NCBI GenBank assembly: GCA_900540785.1
Contig: UQHF01000025.1
Location: 1 to 49,886, forward strand
Origin: an uncultured Blautia sp.
GTDB taxonomy: Bacteria > Bacillota > Clostridia > Lachnospirales > Lachnospiraceae
DNA: 49,886 nucleotides
Direction of reading: 5' to 3'
Below, in pieces: positions 23,575 to 30,782 of the stretch (its first letter is position 1; the number at the start of each line of letters is the position of its first letter). A model generated the notes under the pieces. It saw only the letters and a list, made by a program, of their open reading frames with translations. It did no database searches and was not told the origin of the DNA. A program made the translations under genes and the position numbers.

Positions 23575-23754
23575 TTAAAACATTTTCCTTTCTATTGCTT
23601 CTTTCTGCCTTTTCTGAAGCAAAAAGTCACCCACCACCTGATAAAATTCCCTCTGCTCTTCTGTCTCTGCTTCCAATATAAGCTGCAATGTATCTTCCGC
23701 GTCAAGACAGGCTATTTCTTCATAAATTCTTTCATATTTTTTTACATCACACAC
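23575..23754 (-). CDS. 59-aa partner of the zeta-like protein, putative antitoxin
   Basis: GTG at 23754 with an ideal AGGAGGG 7 nt upstream starts a short frame: CDVKKYERIYEEIACLDAED, then LQLILEAETEEQREFYQVVGDFLLQKRQ and a stop at 23575, immediately followed by the zeta-like ATG. It is acidic and fully helical in appearance, as expected for an epsilon-like antitoxin that occludes the kinase site. It is not visibly similar to canonical epsilon. Antitoxin function is inferred from gene order, size and coupling. Confidence 0.6.
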   Translation of the reverse strand: MCDVKKYERIYEEIACLDAEDTLQLILEAETEEQREFYQVVGDFLLQKRQKEAIERKMF

Positions 23755-23786
23755 AACAATACCCTCCTGTCAAAATTTCTCATGTA

Positions 23787-24629
23787 TCATTTATTCCCCA
23801 ACTGCCAGAATGCCACAGCGCTTGCAGCCGCCACATTCAGAGAATCTACCCCGTGGGACATTGGAATCTTCACCGTATAATCGCAGTCTGCAATAGTAGA
23901 AGAAGCCAGTCCGTCCCCCTCTGTCCCAAGAATGATCGCAAGTCGATCCTCTGCCATTAGCCCCGGATCATCAATCCCCACAGAATCGTCTCTCAAAGCA
24001 AACGCTGCAGCTTTAAAACCAAGCTCATGAAGAAGGTTTACCCCTTCCTGCTGCCATAAATTCTTTTCGTCTTTCTTTGTTCCACAGGAAAGAAACGTCC
24101 ACGGAATCTGGAAAACTGTTCCCATACTCACACGTATTGCCCGCCTGTAGAGCGGATTGCTGCAGTCCGGTGTCAACAAAACCGCATCTATATTTAACGC
24201 GGCGGCAGAACGGAAAATCGCTCCTATATTCGTAGGATTTACCACGTTCTCCAATACGGCAATTCGCCTTGCTCCTTTGCAAACTTCCTCCACCGATGGA
24301 AGTTTCGGTCTGTACATGGCACAGAGCATTCCTCTTGTAAGATTAAACCCTGTAAGCTGTGTTAATACGTCAAATTCCGCTGTATAAACAGGAATATCTC
24401 CACACCGCTCTATCAGTTTTTTTCCCTCACCCTCCACATGCCTGTGCTCTGCCAGAAAGGATACGGGAATACAGCCTGCATCAAGCGCCCTCTCGATTAC
24501 CTTGGGGCTCTCCGCAATAAACATTCCCTTTTCCGGTTCATGGCGGTTTAAGAGCTGTCCTTCCGAAAGCCTTGCATACACGTCAAGCTCCGGAGACATA
24601 AAATCTGTTATTTCTATGATATTTGACAT
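23787..24629 (-). CDS. TrmH/SpoU-family RNA methyltransferase
   Basis: 280 aa. The N-terminal substrate-binding domain (EPEKGMFIAESPKVIERALDAG) precedes a SPOUT trefoil-knot domain with all three motifs: VLENVVNPTNIGAIFRSAAAL (residues ~146-166), LAIILGTEGDGL (~229-240) and IPMSHGVDSLNVAAASAVAFW (~253-273). It transfers a methyl group from S-adenosylmethionine to 2'-O of ribose in rRNA or tRNA; the exact target cannot be read from sequence. It is flanked by the zeta module downstream and by the 43-bp repeat upstream of its start. Confidence 0.9.
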   Translation of the reverse strand: MSNIIEITDFMSPELDVYARLSEGQLLNRHEPEKGMFIAESPKVIERALDAGCIPVSFLAEHRHVEGEGKKLIERCGDIPVYTAEFDVLTQLTGFNLTRGMLCAMYRPKLPSVEEVCKGARRIAVLENVVNPTNIGAIFRSAAALNIDAVLLTPDCSNPLYRRAIRVSMGTVFQIPWTFLSCGTKKDEKNLWQQEGVNLLHELGFKAAAFALRDDSVGIDDPGLMAEDRLAIILGTEGDGLASSTIADCDYTVKIPMSHGVDSLNVAAASAVAFWQLGNK

Positions 24630-24638
24630 TTATCCTCT

Positions 24639-24681
24639 CCTGTCGGCGTAAATTACAGTGCAATCACAAACTGCTCTTCTT
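24639..24681. repeat. 43-bp direct repeat, copy A (flank of the synthetase module)
   Basis: Starts CCTGTCGGCGTAAATTACAG and ends with CTGCTCTTCTT. It matches copy B at 25532-25574 at 41 of 43 positions (C/T at position 9, G/T at position 22). On the minus strand it would encode EEQFVIAL and a stop, a second version of the last codons of the ureidoglycolate lyase-like gene. It abuts the stop codon of the 81-aa gene exactly. Confidence 0.85.
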
Positions 24682-24927
24682 TTACGCCACTCTGTTTAAT
24701 TTGCTTACCTCATCTATAAATTCTTTTAAATCATTGACGTAATGATATGGTTCATACTCTGCATATATCTCCGGGCTATCCAAAATTACAATTTGCACCC
24801 CATCTGCCCTGAGCGCTTCTAATACTCCCGGAAGGCATCTGGCTTCATTAATTGTTTTAAATTGATATGCAAGACAACCCTGTTTATCAAAAATCTTCGC
24901 AATTACATAAATTTTCTTATCGCCCAT
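24682..24927 (-). CDS. 81-aa partner of the RelA/SpoT-like synthetase, putative antitoxin
   Basis: Small soluble protein: KKIYVIAKIFDKQGCLAYQF at the start, then VLEALRADGVQIVILDSPEIYAEYEPYHYVNDLKEFIDEV. The Y.AEYEPY..V..L.EF pattern resembles a small family I know as DUF6718, though I cannot verify that. It overlaps the end of the synthetase gene by 11 nt and lies together with it inside the two 43-bp repeats. Order and coupling suggest a neutraliser or regulator of the synthetase; the function is otherwise unknown. Confidence 0.65.
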   Translation of the reverse strand: MGDKKIYVIAKIFDKQGCLAYQFKTINEARCLPGVLEALRADGVQIVILDSPEIYAEYEPYHYVNDLKEFIDEVSKLNRVA

Positions 24928-25516
24928 TATTTTCCTCCAAAATTTTCAGTTGTAACAGAAAATCCTCTTCTTTTTGTATACTTCCCGTCTCAAACATCTC
25001 ATATAACTTTTTTCCAACTTCTGGTTTTTTATATTTATATACATGTCTGTGACTCCACATATTAAAATAGTAATCTTTTCCACACCATAACTGTATTTCT
25101 ATTGGATAAGCTTTATTATCCCTTTGATAATATAAATGTATTGCTCTATAACCATCATCGCTTTTCTTTCCGCTTCTCAAATCAACCACTCTGAAATACT
25201 CAGGAAATTCCGTTGGATAAGTTTCATATTTAAGCCGAAATCCCAGCACATCATTAAAACATTGCTTAAATCCTCCATTGTTTTTTAATGTCTTTTCATA
25301 CTTTCGTATAATAGAATCATCACTTTTAAATCTTGATCCTATTAAATTTTCCTGAACCAAAACATCTATATAACTTGCTCTGTACCTTCCAATGTCTTCT
25401 AAAATTTCCTCCAGAGGCGTCTGACTTAATGATATTTGTTTTAAACTTCTTTTAAGTTGGGATTGATAAGAAAGGACGTCCAAAATTTCTTTAGATATAA
25501 ATTTCTCCACATTCAC
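24917..25516 (-). CDS. RelA/SpoT-like small alarmone synthetase, possible ToxSAS toxin
   Basis: 199 aa and a single synthetase domain with no hydrolase, TGS or ACT domain. Visible motifs: SRFKSDDSIIRKYEK (residues 61-75, ATP-binding basic motif), FNDVLGFRL (87-95, the D..G.R motif), DGYRAIHLYY (121-130) and YPIEIQLWCGKDYYFNMWSHRHVYKYK (137-163; the E-Q...W..H..YK motif). Small alarmone synthetases make (p)ppGpp or ppApp, and toxic versions pyrophosphorylate tRNA CCA ends. The tight pair with an 81-aa gene and the flanking direct repeats favour a toxin-antitoxin cassette over a housekeeping enzyme. RBS is weak (GGGGGA upstream). Confidence 0.78.
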   Translation of the reverse strand: MNVEKFISKEILDVLSYQSQLKRSLKQISLSQTPLEEILEDIGRYRASYIDVLVQENLIGSRFKSDDSIIRKYEKTLKNNGGFKQCFNDVLGFRLKYETYPTEFPEYFRVVDLRSGKKSDDGYRAIHLYYQRDNKAYPIEIQLWCGKDYYFNMWSHRHVYKYKKPEVGKKLYEMFETGSIQKEEDFLLQLKILEENNGR

Positions 25517-25531
25517 TCCCCCATATTAAAT

Positions 25532-25574
25532 CCTGTCGGTGTAAATTACAGTTCAATCACAAACTGCTCTTCTT
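25532..25574. repeat. 43-bp direct repeat, copy B (within the 3' end of the lyase-like gene)
   Basis: Same sequence as copy A at 24639 with two mismatches, same orientation. It contains the last codons (EEQFVIEL) and stop of the ureidoglycolate lyase-like gene plus 14 bp beyond. The two copies bracket exactly the synthetase and its partner, giving a unit of 893 bp (module plus one repeat). Confidence 0.85.
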
Positions 25575-26037
25575 CTTTTAAATCCACCACTGTACAGTCA
25601 TTTGCATATGTACATTCCGGCAAAATGATCATCGCCTGCAATTCCTCTTCATGTACGGGAAGAGGCGCAAGATGCCAGACAGCAGTAGAAATCTTCACCA
25701 GCGTTCCTCTCGGTACAACAAACGCCTTTGTATACTCTGTTACAGGCGTCCCTCCCGATGCCGGTGCAACATGAAGGATCATATCATCATTCATAGGAAG
25801 AATCATTTCCGGTGTTGTTGTGTGGTATTCTACCTGGGTAATCTTCATTTCTTCCGGTTTCTTTACAAGAATCGGCGAAAAACCAAGCCTTGTTGTATAT
25901 GTCTCCGCAATCCTGTCCGGGAAAAATCTGTGGATTTCTCCGTTTAATGAGTAGCCCTGCGGTTCTGTCATGGAGTAAAAAGTTCCAAATGGTGCAAAAG
26001 TTTCTCTTGTTAATGGTTCTGCTTTTATTGTTCTCAT
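25546..26037 (-). CDS. Ureidoglycolate lyase family protein
   Basis: 163 aa with the cupin-like fold of the AllA family: LTRETFAPFGTFYSM at the start, PILVKKPEEMKITQVEYHTTTPEMILPMNDDMILHVAPASG in the middle and FVVPRGTLVKISTAVWHLAPLPV further on. AllA releases urea or glyoxylate from ureidoglycolate in allantoin use. No other allantoin genes are near, so the real substrate may differ. The 3' end is duplicated as the direct repeat flanking the neighbouring module, but this copy looks complete. Confidence 0.8.
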   Translation of the reverse strand: MRTIKAEPLTRETFAPFGTFYSMTEPQGYSLNGEIHRFFPDRIAETYTTRLGFSPILVKKPEEMKITQVEYHTTTPEMILPMNDDMILHVAPASGGTPVTEYTKAFVVPRGTLVKISTAVWHLAPLPVHEEELQAMIILPECTYANDCTVVDLKEEEQFVIEL

Positions 26038-26082
26038 ATTTTCGTCTCCTTTTGTCTTAAATTTCTCTTTTATTTTTTTACC

Positions 26083-26487
26083 TTATGCCATTTTTTCCAG
26101 ATATTTTATCACTGCTTCTATAACTATAGCCGCCGATTTAAACTGTTCTTCTGCTTTTTCTTTTGAAGCTATATAAAAATCATCATAATCACTTTTTTCT
26201 CGTACTCTTTGCATCATTCCAAGCAGTCTCCCAATCTCTCTGGGAAATATTCCAGACGCCACATATTCTTTATTAAAGTAAGCCATTACATCTTTATGTC
26301 TTTTAAAATCAACCGTATTTAATGCCAAAACAGATTTTACAGCATAGAAAGCAGCATAATAGGAACGATTAATAGAATCTTTATAAAAGTTTCCTTTCAA
26401 ACAATTCTCTGCTACTTTCAAACTATCATTCGCTTCCTGCAGACGATAAGCGCTCAGATCCTTTTGTCTGTTATCCAATTTCAACAC
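26083..26487 (-). CDS. HEPN-domain protein of an HEPN/MNT pair
   Basis: 134 aa, all helical. ANDSLKVAENCLKGNFYKDSINRSYYAAFYAVKSVLAL is the typical N-terminal helix pair of the HEPN family (COG1895-like), followed by KRHKDVMAYFNKEYV and RLLGMMQRVREKSDYDDF. In HEPN/MNT systems the HEPN member is an RNase toxin silenced by the nucleotidyltransferase. I do not see a clear R-x4-6-H catalytic motif (MQRVREKSDY has no His), so ribonuclease activity is uncertain. The gene overlaps the MNT gene by 17 nt. Confidence 0.85.
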   Translation of the reverse strand: MLKLDNRQKDLSAYRLQEANDSLKVAENCLKGNFYKDSINRSYYAAFYAVKSVLALNTVDFKRHKDVMAYFNKEYVASGIFPREIGRLLGMMQRVREKSDYDDFYIASKEKAEEQFKSAAIVIEAVIKYLEKMA

Positions 26488-26800
26488 CTTCCTTTTTTAC
26501 ATTATCATAAAATGGCAACGCTCCGAGCCAATAATTAAAATGTTCCTCATTTTCCAGCACAGGATTTATAACTATGCCATATTCCATTTCAAATTCAAAC
26601 GCGACATCGAATATTTTATTCTCAACCTTCTCAATTTCCATATTAGAAAGTGACGTCAGAATCATAATATCTATATCTGAATTTTCCCGATAATCGCCAC
26701 GGGCATAAGACCCATATACTATTATTTTTTTTAAGTTTTCTCCCAGAATTTTTTTTACAATCTGCGAAAACTCCAATAAAACTCTCTGCTTTTCATTCAT
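26471..26800 (-). CDS. MNT nucleotidyltransferase antitoxin of an HEPN/MNT pair
   Basis: 109 aa, a minimal Pol-β-fold nucleotidyltransferase. The signature GSYARGDYRENSDIDI (residues 30-45) has the complete GS-x10-DxD motif, with Asp42 and Asp44 as metal ligands. A third acidic strand is likely around FEMEYGIVINPVLE. Family knowledge: MntA-type antitoxins silence their HEPN partner by adding AMP to a Tyr, and the partner here has YDDFY near its active region. The MNT gene is first, the HEPN gene second, overlapping. Confidence 0.87.
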   Translation of the reverse strand: MNEKQRVLLEFSQIVKKILGENLKKIIVYGSYARGDYRENSDIDIMILTSLSNMEIEKVENKIFDVAFEFEMEYGIVINPVLENEEHFNYWLGALPFYDNVKKEGVEIG

Positions 26801-26862
26801 TTGCCCAACCCTCCTTTTCCATCTTGATTTTATTATACCCCATTTATTTTCTCCTCACAACG

Positions 26863-26891
26863 AAAAAAGGCACCTTCTTCCGAAGATACCT
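26863..26891 (-). terminator. Terminator downstream of tRNA-Gln
   Basis: On the minus strand AGGTATCTTC (26891-26882) pairs with GAAGGTGCCT (26877-26868) through two G-U pairs and a GGAA loop, then a T-run to 26863. It lies 8 bp past the tRNA 3' end. Confidence 0.8.
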
Positions 26892-26898
26892 CATTGAG

Positions 26899-26970
26899 CA
26901 GGGCTACAAGGATTCGAACCTTGAAATGACGGAGTCAGAGTCCGTTGCCTTACCGTTTGGCGATAGCCCT
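26899..26970 (-). tRNA. tRNA-Gln (anticodon CTG)
   Basis: A 72-nt cloverleaf on the minus strand. The acceptor arms AGGGCTA and TAGCCCT pair perfectly, the anticodon stem ACGGA/TCCGT encloses CTCTGAC with anticodon CTG, and the T-arm contains GGTTCGAATCC. CCA is not encoded. Acceptor and anticodon fit glutamine. It lies in a 362-bp stretch without protein genes between the MNT gene and pncB, together with its terminator; the rest of that stretch is A/T-rich leader sequence. Confidence 0.93.
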
Positions 26971-27162
26971 ATGTGTTTTGTTTTTTCTTATCGCTCGCGA
27001 CAAATGGTATTATATAATACCTTTCTGTAAAAATCAACCCCTTTTTTGAATTTTTTTTATTTTTTTTACGATTTTTTTTGCGGGATATTGTGGTATAATG
27101 AAAAACAAATACAAATGCTGCCTGGCAGCAAATATCTTAACCTTAATCAGAGGAGAAAAAGC

Positions 27163-28632
27163 ATGAGAGCAAATAATCTTACCCTGCTCACAGATTTATA
27201 TGAATTGACCATGATGCAGGGATATTTTAAAAATCCAACAGATCAGACGGTTATTTTTGATATGTTTTACCGCACCAATCCCTGTGGCGGCGGTTTTGCC
27301 GTCTGCGCCGGTCTGGAACAGATGATTGATTATATTGAAAACCTGAGATTTACAAAAGAAGATGTGGAATACCTCCGAAGTCTTCATATTTTCGAAGAAG
27401 ACTTCCTTGAATATTTAAGCAACTTCCGTTTCACAGGCGATATTTACGCAATTCCGGAAGGAACTGTGATTTTCCCAAGAGAACCTATGGTAAAGGTAAT
27501 CGCCCCTATTATGGAAGCACAGCTTGTAGAAACTGCTATTTTAAATATTATGAACCACCAGAGCCTGATCGCCACAAAAGCAGCCCGCGTCTGCTATGCG
27601 GCAAAAGGTGACGGTGTCATGGAATTTGGACTTCGCCGCGCGCAGGGACCTGACGCCGGTATTTTTGGCGCACGTGCGGCTGTCATCGGCGGCTGTGTGG
27701 GAACTTCCTGTGTTCTCACAGGACAGATGTTTGACGTACCGGTTCTGGGAACACACGCCCATTCCTGGATCATGAGTTTCCCGGACGAATATACTGCATT
27801 TAAAACATACGCCAAAATGTATCCGGATTCCTGCACCCTTCTTGTTGATACTTACGATGTGCTGAAATCCGGTGTTCCCAACGCAATCCGTGTATTTGAG
27901 GAAATGCGTGAGGAAGGCATTGTTCCGAAAAAATATGGAATCCGCATCGACAGCGGTGACCTTGCTTACCTTTCAAAAGAAGCATATAAAATGCTCGCAG
28001 CCGCAGGCTTCGACGACGCTGTGATTTCCGCTTCCAGCGACCTTGACGAATACCTGATCGAAAGCCTGAAAGCCCAGGACGCAAAAATCAATTCCTGGGG
28101 TGTTGGCACACGACTGATCACAGCGAACGATAATCCGGCATTCGGCGGTGTATACAAGCTTGCCGCTGTAAAAGACAGTGCAGACAGCGCCTTTGTTCCC
28201 AAGATCAAGCTTTCCGAAAACACAGAAAAAGTTACAAATCCGGGGGACAAGACCGTTTACCGTATTTACAGCAAAACAACAGGAAAAATCAAGGCGGATC
28301 TTATCTGTCTTACGGACGAAACACTGGATCCGGAAGAGACAATGGTGATCTTTGATCCGGTTGATACCTGGAAAAAAACAAAAATCCTTGGAGGAACATA
28401 CGAGCTTCGCGAGCTTCTTGTTCCTGTTATCAAAGATGGAAAACGTGTTTACACTTCCCCTTCTGTTATGGAGCTTCGTGAATACTGCCAGAAAGAGCAG
28501 AATACTCTCTGGGACGAATCAAGACGTTTCGTGAATCCACAGAAAGTCTACGTAGACCTGTCACAGAAGCTTTATGATATGAAAAAAGACCTTCTGGAAG
28601 AAATGAGCGAAAAATCACTGAGTGATATGTAA
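27163..28632 (+). CDS. pncB: Nicotinate phosphoribosyltransferase
   Basis: About 489 aa from the ATG at 27163, with AGGAGA upstream; the frame is open to 27046 but has no start signal there. It joins nicotinate to PRPP to give nicotinate mononucleotide in NAD salvage. Family markers: LLTDLYELTMMQGYF (residues 8-22), FGLRRAQGPDAGIFGARAA (155-173), LGTHAHSWIMSF (195-206, phosphorylated His region) and YGIRIDSGDLAYLS further on. Length fits the long clostridial type. A TATAAT at 27094-27099 could be the -10 box. A hairpin directly past the stop serves as terminator. Confidence 0.94.
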   Translation: MRANNLTLLTDLYELTMMQGYFKNPTDQTVIFDMFYRTNPCGGGFAVCAGLEQMIDYIENLRFTKEDVEYLRSLHIFEEDFLEYLSNFRFTGDIYAIPEGTVIFPREPMVKVIAPIMEAQLVETAILNIMNHQSLIATKAARVCYAAKGDGVMEFGLRRAQGPDAGIFGARAAVIGGCVGTSCVLTGQMFDVPVLGTHAHSWIMSFPDEYTAFKTYAKMYPDSCTLLVDTYDVLKSGVPNAIRVFEEMREEGIVPKKYGIRIDSGDLAYLSKEAYKMLAAAGFDDAVISASSDLDEYLIESLKAQDAKINSWGVGTRLITANDNPAFGGVYKLAAVKDSADSAFVPKIKLSENTEKVTNPGDKTVYRIYSKTTGKIKADLICLTDETLDPEETMVIFDPVDTWKKTKILGGTYELRELLVPVIKDGKRVYTSPSVMELREYCQKEQNTLWDESRRFVNPQKVYVDLSQKLYDMKKDLLEEMSEKSLSDM

Positions 28633-28647
28633 TCTTTTTAAAGTCAT

Positions 28648-28691
28648 AAACCTCCTTTCCCTCTCATAGACATAAAAGGGAAAGGAGGTTT
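28648..28691 (+). terminator. Terminator of pncB that contains the RBS of the next gene
   Basis: AAACCTCCTTTCCCT (28648-28662) and AGGGAAAGGAGGTTT (28677-28691) form a perfect 15-bp stem with a 14-nt loop, followed by TTTT. The 3' arm contains AAAGGAGG, the ribosome binding site for the ATG at 28694, so folding both ends pncB transcription and hides this RBS. Confidence 0.8.
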
Positions 28692-28693
28692 TT

Positions 28694-29245
28694 ATGGACA
28701 ATCACACCTATATCCGGCTTATTAATAAAGAATATCCTCTTCCTGCCGGTTTTATTCCGGCAAAACTGGTTGATTCCGGCATTCCATTTGATGCTCCGCC
28801 CGGAGATGATAAGCGGCTTTTAGAGCCAAAGGCTGCACGGGCAGCTCTCTCTCTTTTTCATGCAGCCCGTCAGGAAGGACTGAATCTCTATGGAATCTCC
28901 GGATACCGTTCTTATTTTCGCCAGAAACAGCTTTTTACAGGAAGCCCCTATGTTGCCCCTCCCGGAACAAGCGAACATCAGAGCGGACTCGCTCTTGACC
29001 TTTCCTGTCCCTGTATCAACATGGAACTTTCAGAGGAATTTGCCGAGACACAGGAAGGCATCTGGCTTGCCAGAAACGTCTCCCTTTACGGTTTTATCCT
29101 GCGGTATCCGAAAAACAAAGAACATATCACAGAGTTTCCCTATGAGCCCTGGCATATCCGGTACGTGACAAAGCCGCTGGCAGCCTGGCTCTCCCTCACA
29201 GGAATGACACTTGAGGAATATCATGCCCTCACGGAAACTCTTTAA
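28694..29245 (+). CDS. VanY-type D-alanyl-D-alanine carboxypeptidase (M15)
   Basis: 183 aa, a complete M15B peptidase domain. GISGYRSYFRQKQLF leads to the zinc motif SEHQSGLALDLS (His95, Asp102), and the third ligand is His154 in EPWHIRYV with Glu151 as catalytic base. It trims D-Ala from peptidoglycan stem peptides. Odd: there is neither signal peptide nor membrane anchor, so secretion is not evident; it may act on cytosolic precursors or be released on lysis. The RBS lies in the terminator of pncB. It ends 1 bp before the convergent spoVT gene. Confidence 0.88.
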   Translation: MDNHTYIRLINKEYPLPAGFIPAKLVDSGIPFDAPPGDDKRLLEPKAARAALSLFHAARQEGLNLYGISGYRSYFRQKQLFTGSPYVAPPGTSEHQSGLALDLSCPCINMELSEEFAETQEGIWLARNVSLYGFILRYPKNKEHITEFPYEPWHIRYVTKPLAAWLSLTGMTLEEYHALTETL

Positions 29246-29246
29246 T

Positions 29247-29795
29247 CTACTGCTCCATCTGCCGTCCCAGAAATCCTGCTGCCGTCTGCACAAGAAGACG
29301 CTCTGAATTTCCCATCACATCTTTTTCATTTCTTCCCATAAGAATTACCGCTCCAATGGCATCTCCCGCACATATGATAGGCTGTACAGCCTGAGAATAC
29401 AAATTCCCTGCCTGGTCTGACACCACAGGGATTTTTCCTTTCTCATTTCCGTTTACGCAGATGCCTTCCCTGTCTCCGATCGCCCCTTCCAGCTCCTTAC
29501 TGATTTCTTTTCCTGCAAACTCCTTATTTCCCGGTCCTGCCGCCGCCACAACCTGATCATGATCTGTAATACACGCCACAAGTCCAGTTGTCTGCGCCAG
29601 CGCTTCCGCGTATTCTTTCGCGAAAATGCTCAGTTCCCCAATAGGAGAATATTTTTTCAGTATGATCTGCCCCTCTCTGTCTGTAAAAATTTCAAGAGGC
29701 GTTCCTTCTTTGATCCGCAGTGTCCTTCTGATTTCTTTTGGAATTACAACCCTTCCCAGGTCGTCGATTCTTCTTACAATCCCTGTTGCTTTCAT
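29247..29795 (-). CDS. spoVT: Stage V sporulation protein T, AbrB-family regulator
   Basis: About 182 aa from the ATG at 29795, which has GGAGG upstream; the extra 16 codons to 29843 lack a signal. The N-terminal swapped-hairpin AbrB DNA-binding domain reads MKATGIVRRIDDLGRVVIPK and then EIRRTLRIKEGTPLEIFTD. A GAF-like C-terminal domain follows (residues ~60-180; PVVSDQAGNLYSQAVQPIICAGDAIGAVILMG). In Bacillus it controls σG-dependent genes in the forespore. Both domains and length match SpoVT rather than a short AbrB. It indicates a spore-forming host. Confidence 0.93.
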   Translation of the reverse strand: MKATGIVRRIDDLGRVVIPKEIRRTLRIKEGTPLEIFTDREGQIILKKYSPIGELSIFAKEYAEALAQTTGLVACITDHDQVVAAAGPGNKEFAGKEISKELEGAIGDREGICVNGNEKGKIPVVSDQAGNLYSQAVQPIICAGDAIGAVILMGRNEKDVMGNSERLLVQTAAGFLGRQMEQ

Positions 29796-29895
29796 AAAAA
29801 AATTCCTCCATCTACTGTACTTTCCGTTTGCTGTACTTTCCATTTATGGAAATAGTATCTGTAGATGAAGAAATTTTTATGCGCTAAATTTATCC

Positions 29896-29923
29896 TTGCA
29901 TTTTGGAATTTTTGTGTTATAGT
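29896..29923 (+). promoter_or_regulatory. Probable promoter of the hemolysin III family gene
   Basis: TTGCAT (29896-29901) and TATAGT (29918-29923) are 16 nt apart, about 60 bp before the start codon at 29987. Confidence 0.4.
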
Positions 29924-29986
29924 ATTCATATACTTAATACATAGTTTCAAAAACTACATTAAAAATATTTTCAGGAGGCGACCTAC

Positions 29987-30646
29987 ATGAAACTGAAATT
30001 AAAAGACCCGGGAAGCGCCATCACTCACGGCATCGCCATGCTCCTTGCCATTGCAGGCGCTGCCCCTCTGATCGTAAAAGCTGCCAGAAGTAAAGATACC
30101 CTTCATATTGTGGCAATCAGTATTTTTATCCTTACCATGATTCTTCTCTATGCAGCAAGCACACTTTACCACTCTGTCAATTCCACAGAAAAGGTAAACA
30201 GAAGACTTCGAAAAATGGACCATATGATGATTTTTATTATGATAGCAGGAAGCTACACTCCCGTATGCCTCATCGCCCTTCATAACCGCACAGGATATAT
30301 TCTCTGCGCGCTTGTATGGGCAGTTGCCATTATCGGCATACTCTTAAAAGGACTTTGGATAAACTGTCCGAAATGGCTCTCCTCTGTTCTTTATATTGGA
30401 ATGGGCTGGCTTTGTGTCCTGGCTTTTGTACCTATTTTCCATTCCCTTCCAAGAGCAGGCTTTGGCTGGCTTCTCGCAGGCGGTATTATTTACACCATCG
30501 GCGGCATTATCTACGCATTAAAACTTCCAATCTTTAATGCGGCGCATAAAAACTTCGGCTCTCACGAAATTTTCCATGTATTTATCATGCTCGGAAGCGC
30601 CTGCCACTTTATTGTCATGTATTTCTTTGTGGCAGTTCTGCCGTAA
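29987..30646 (+). CDS. trhA: Hemolysin III (TrhA/PAQR) family membrane protein
   Basis: 219 aa with seven transmembrane helices. Conserved polar residues of the family are present: DPGSAITHGIAM at the start, LYAASTLYHSVNS, KMDHMMIFIMIAGSYTPVCL, and HEIFHVFIMLGSACHFIVMYF near the end. The scattered His, Asp and Ser residues form a metal site in PAQR-type proteins. The family is named for hemolysis on overexpression; in bacteria a role in membrane homeostasis is reported. An AGGAGGCG RBS precedes the ATG. It stands alone, with a bidirectional terminator behind it. Confidence 0.9.
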   Translation: MKLKLKDPGSAITHGIAMLLAIAGAAPLIVKAARSKDTLHIVAISIFILTMILLYAASTLYHSVNSTEKVNRRLRKMDHMMIFIMIAGSYTPVCLIALHNRTGYILCALVWAVAIIGILLKGLWINCPKWLSSVLYIGMGWLCVLAFVPIFHSLPRAGFGWLLAGGIIYTIGGIIYALKLPIFNAAHKNFGSHEIFHVFIMLGSACHFIVMYFFVAVLP

Positions 30647-30719
30647 GTGAGATTCTTAGCCCGCGGCGGATTGCTTTAGCGACATACTTCTTTTCCACCG
30701 CAGTGTGCTTTTACAAAAA

Positions 30720-30757
30720 AAGGCTATGGATTCCATAATTAAAGAATCCACAGCCTT
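30720..30757. terminator. Bidirectional terminator
   Basis: AAGGCTATGGATTC (30720-30733) and GAATCCACAGCCTT (30744-30757) pair with one mismatch. A-run on the left and T-rich tail on the right serve both the hemolysin III gene (+) and the GH42 gene (-). Confidence 0.8.
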
Positions 30758-30782
30758 TTATTACTATATAATGCCTGTTCTA

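Noticed and set aside
24639..25574. Insertion sequence or transposon
   Set aside because: The direct repeats are far longer than IS target duplications, no terminal inverted repeats are seen, and no transposase is encoded between them.
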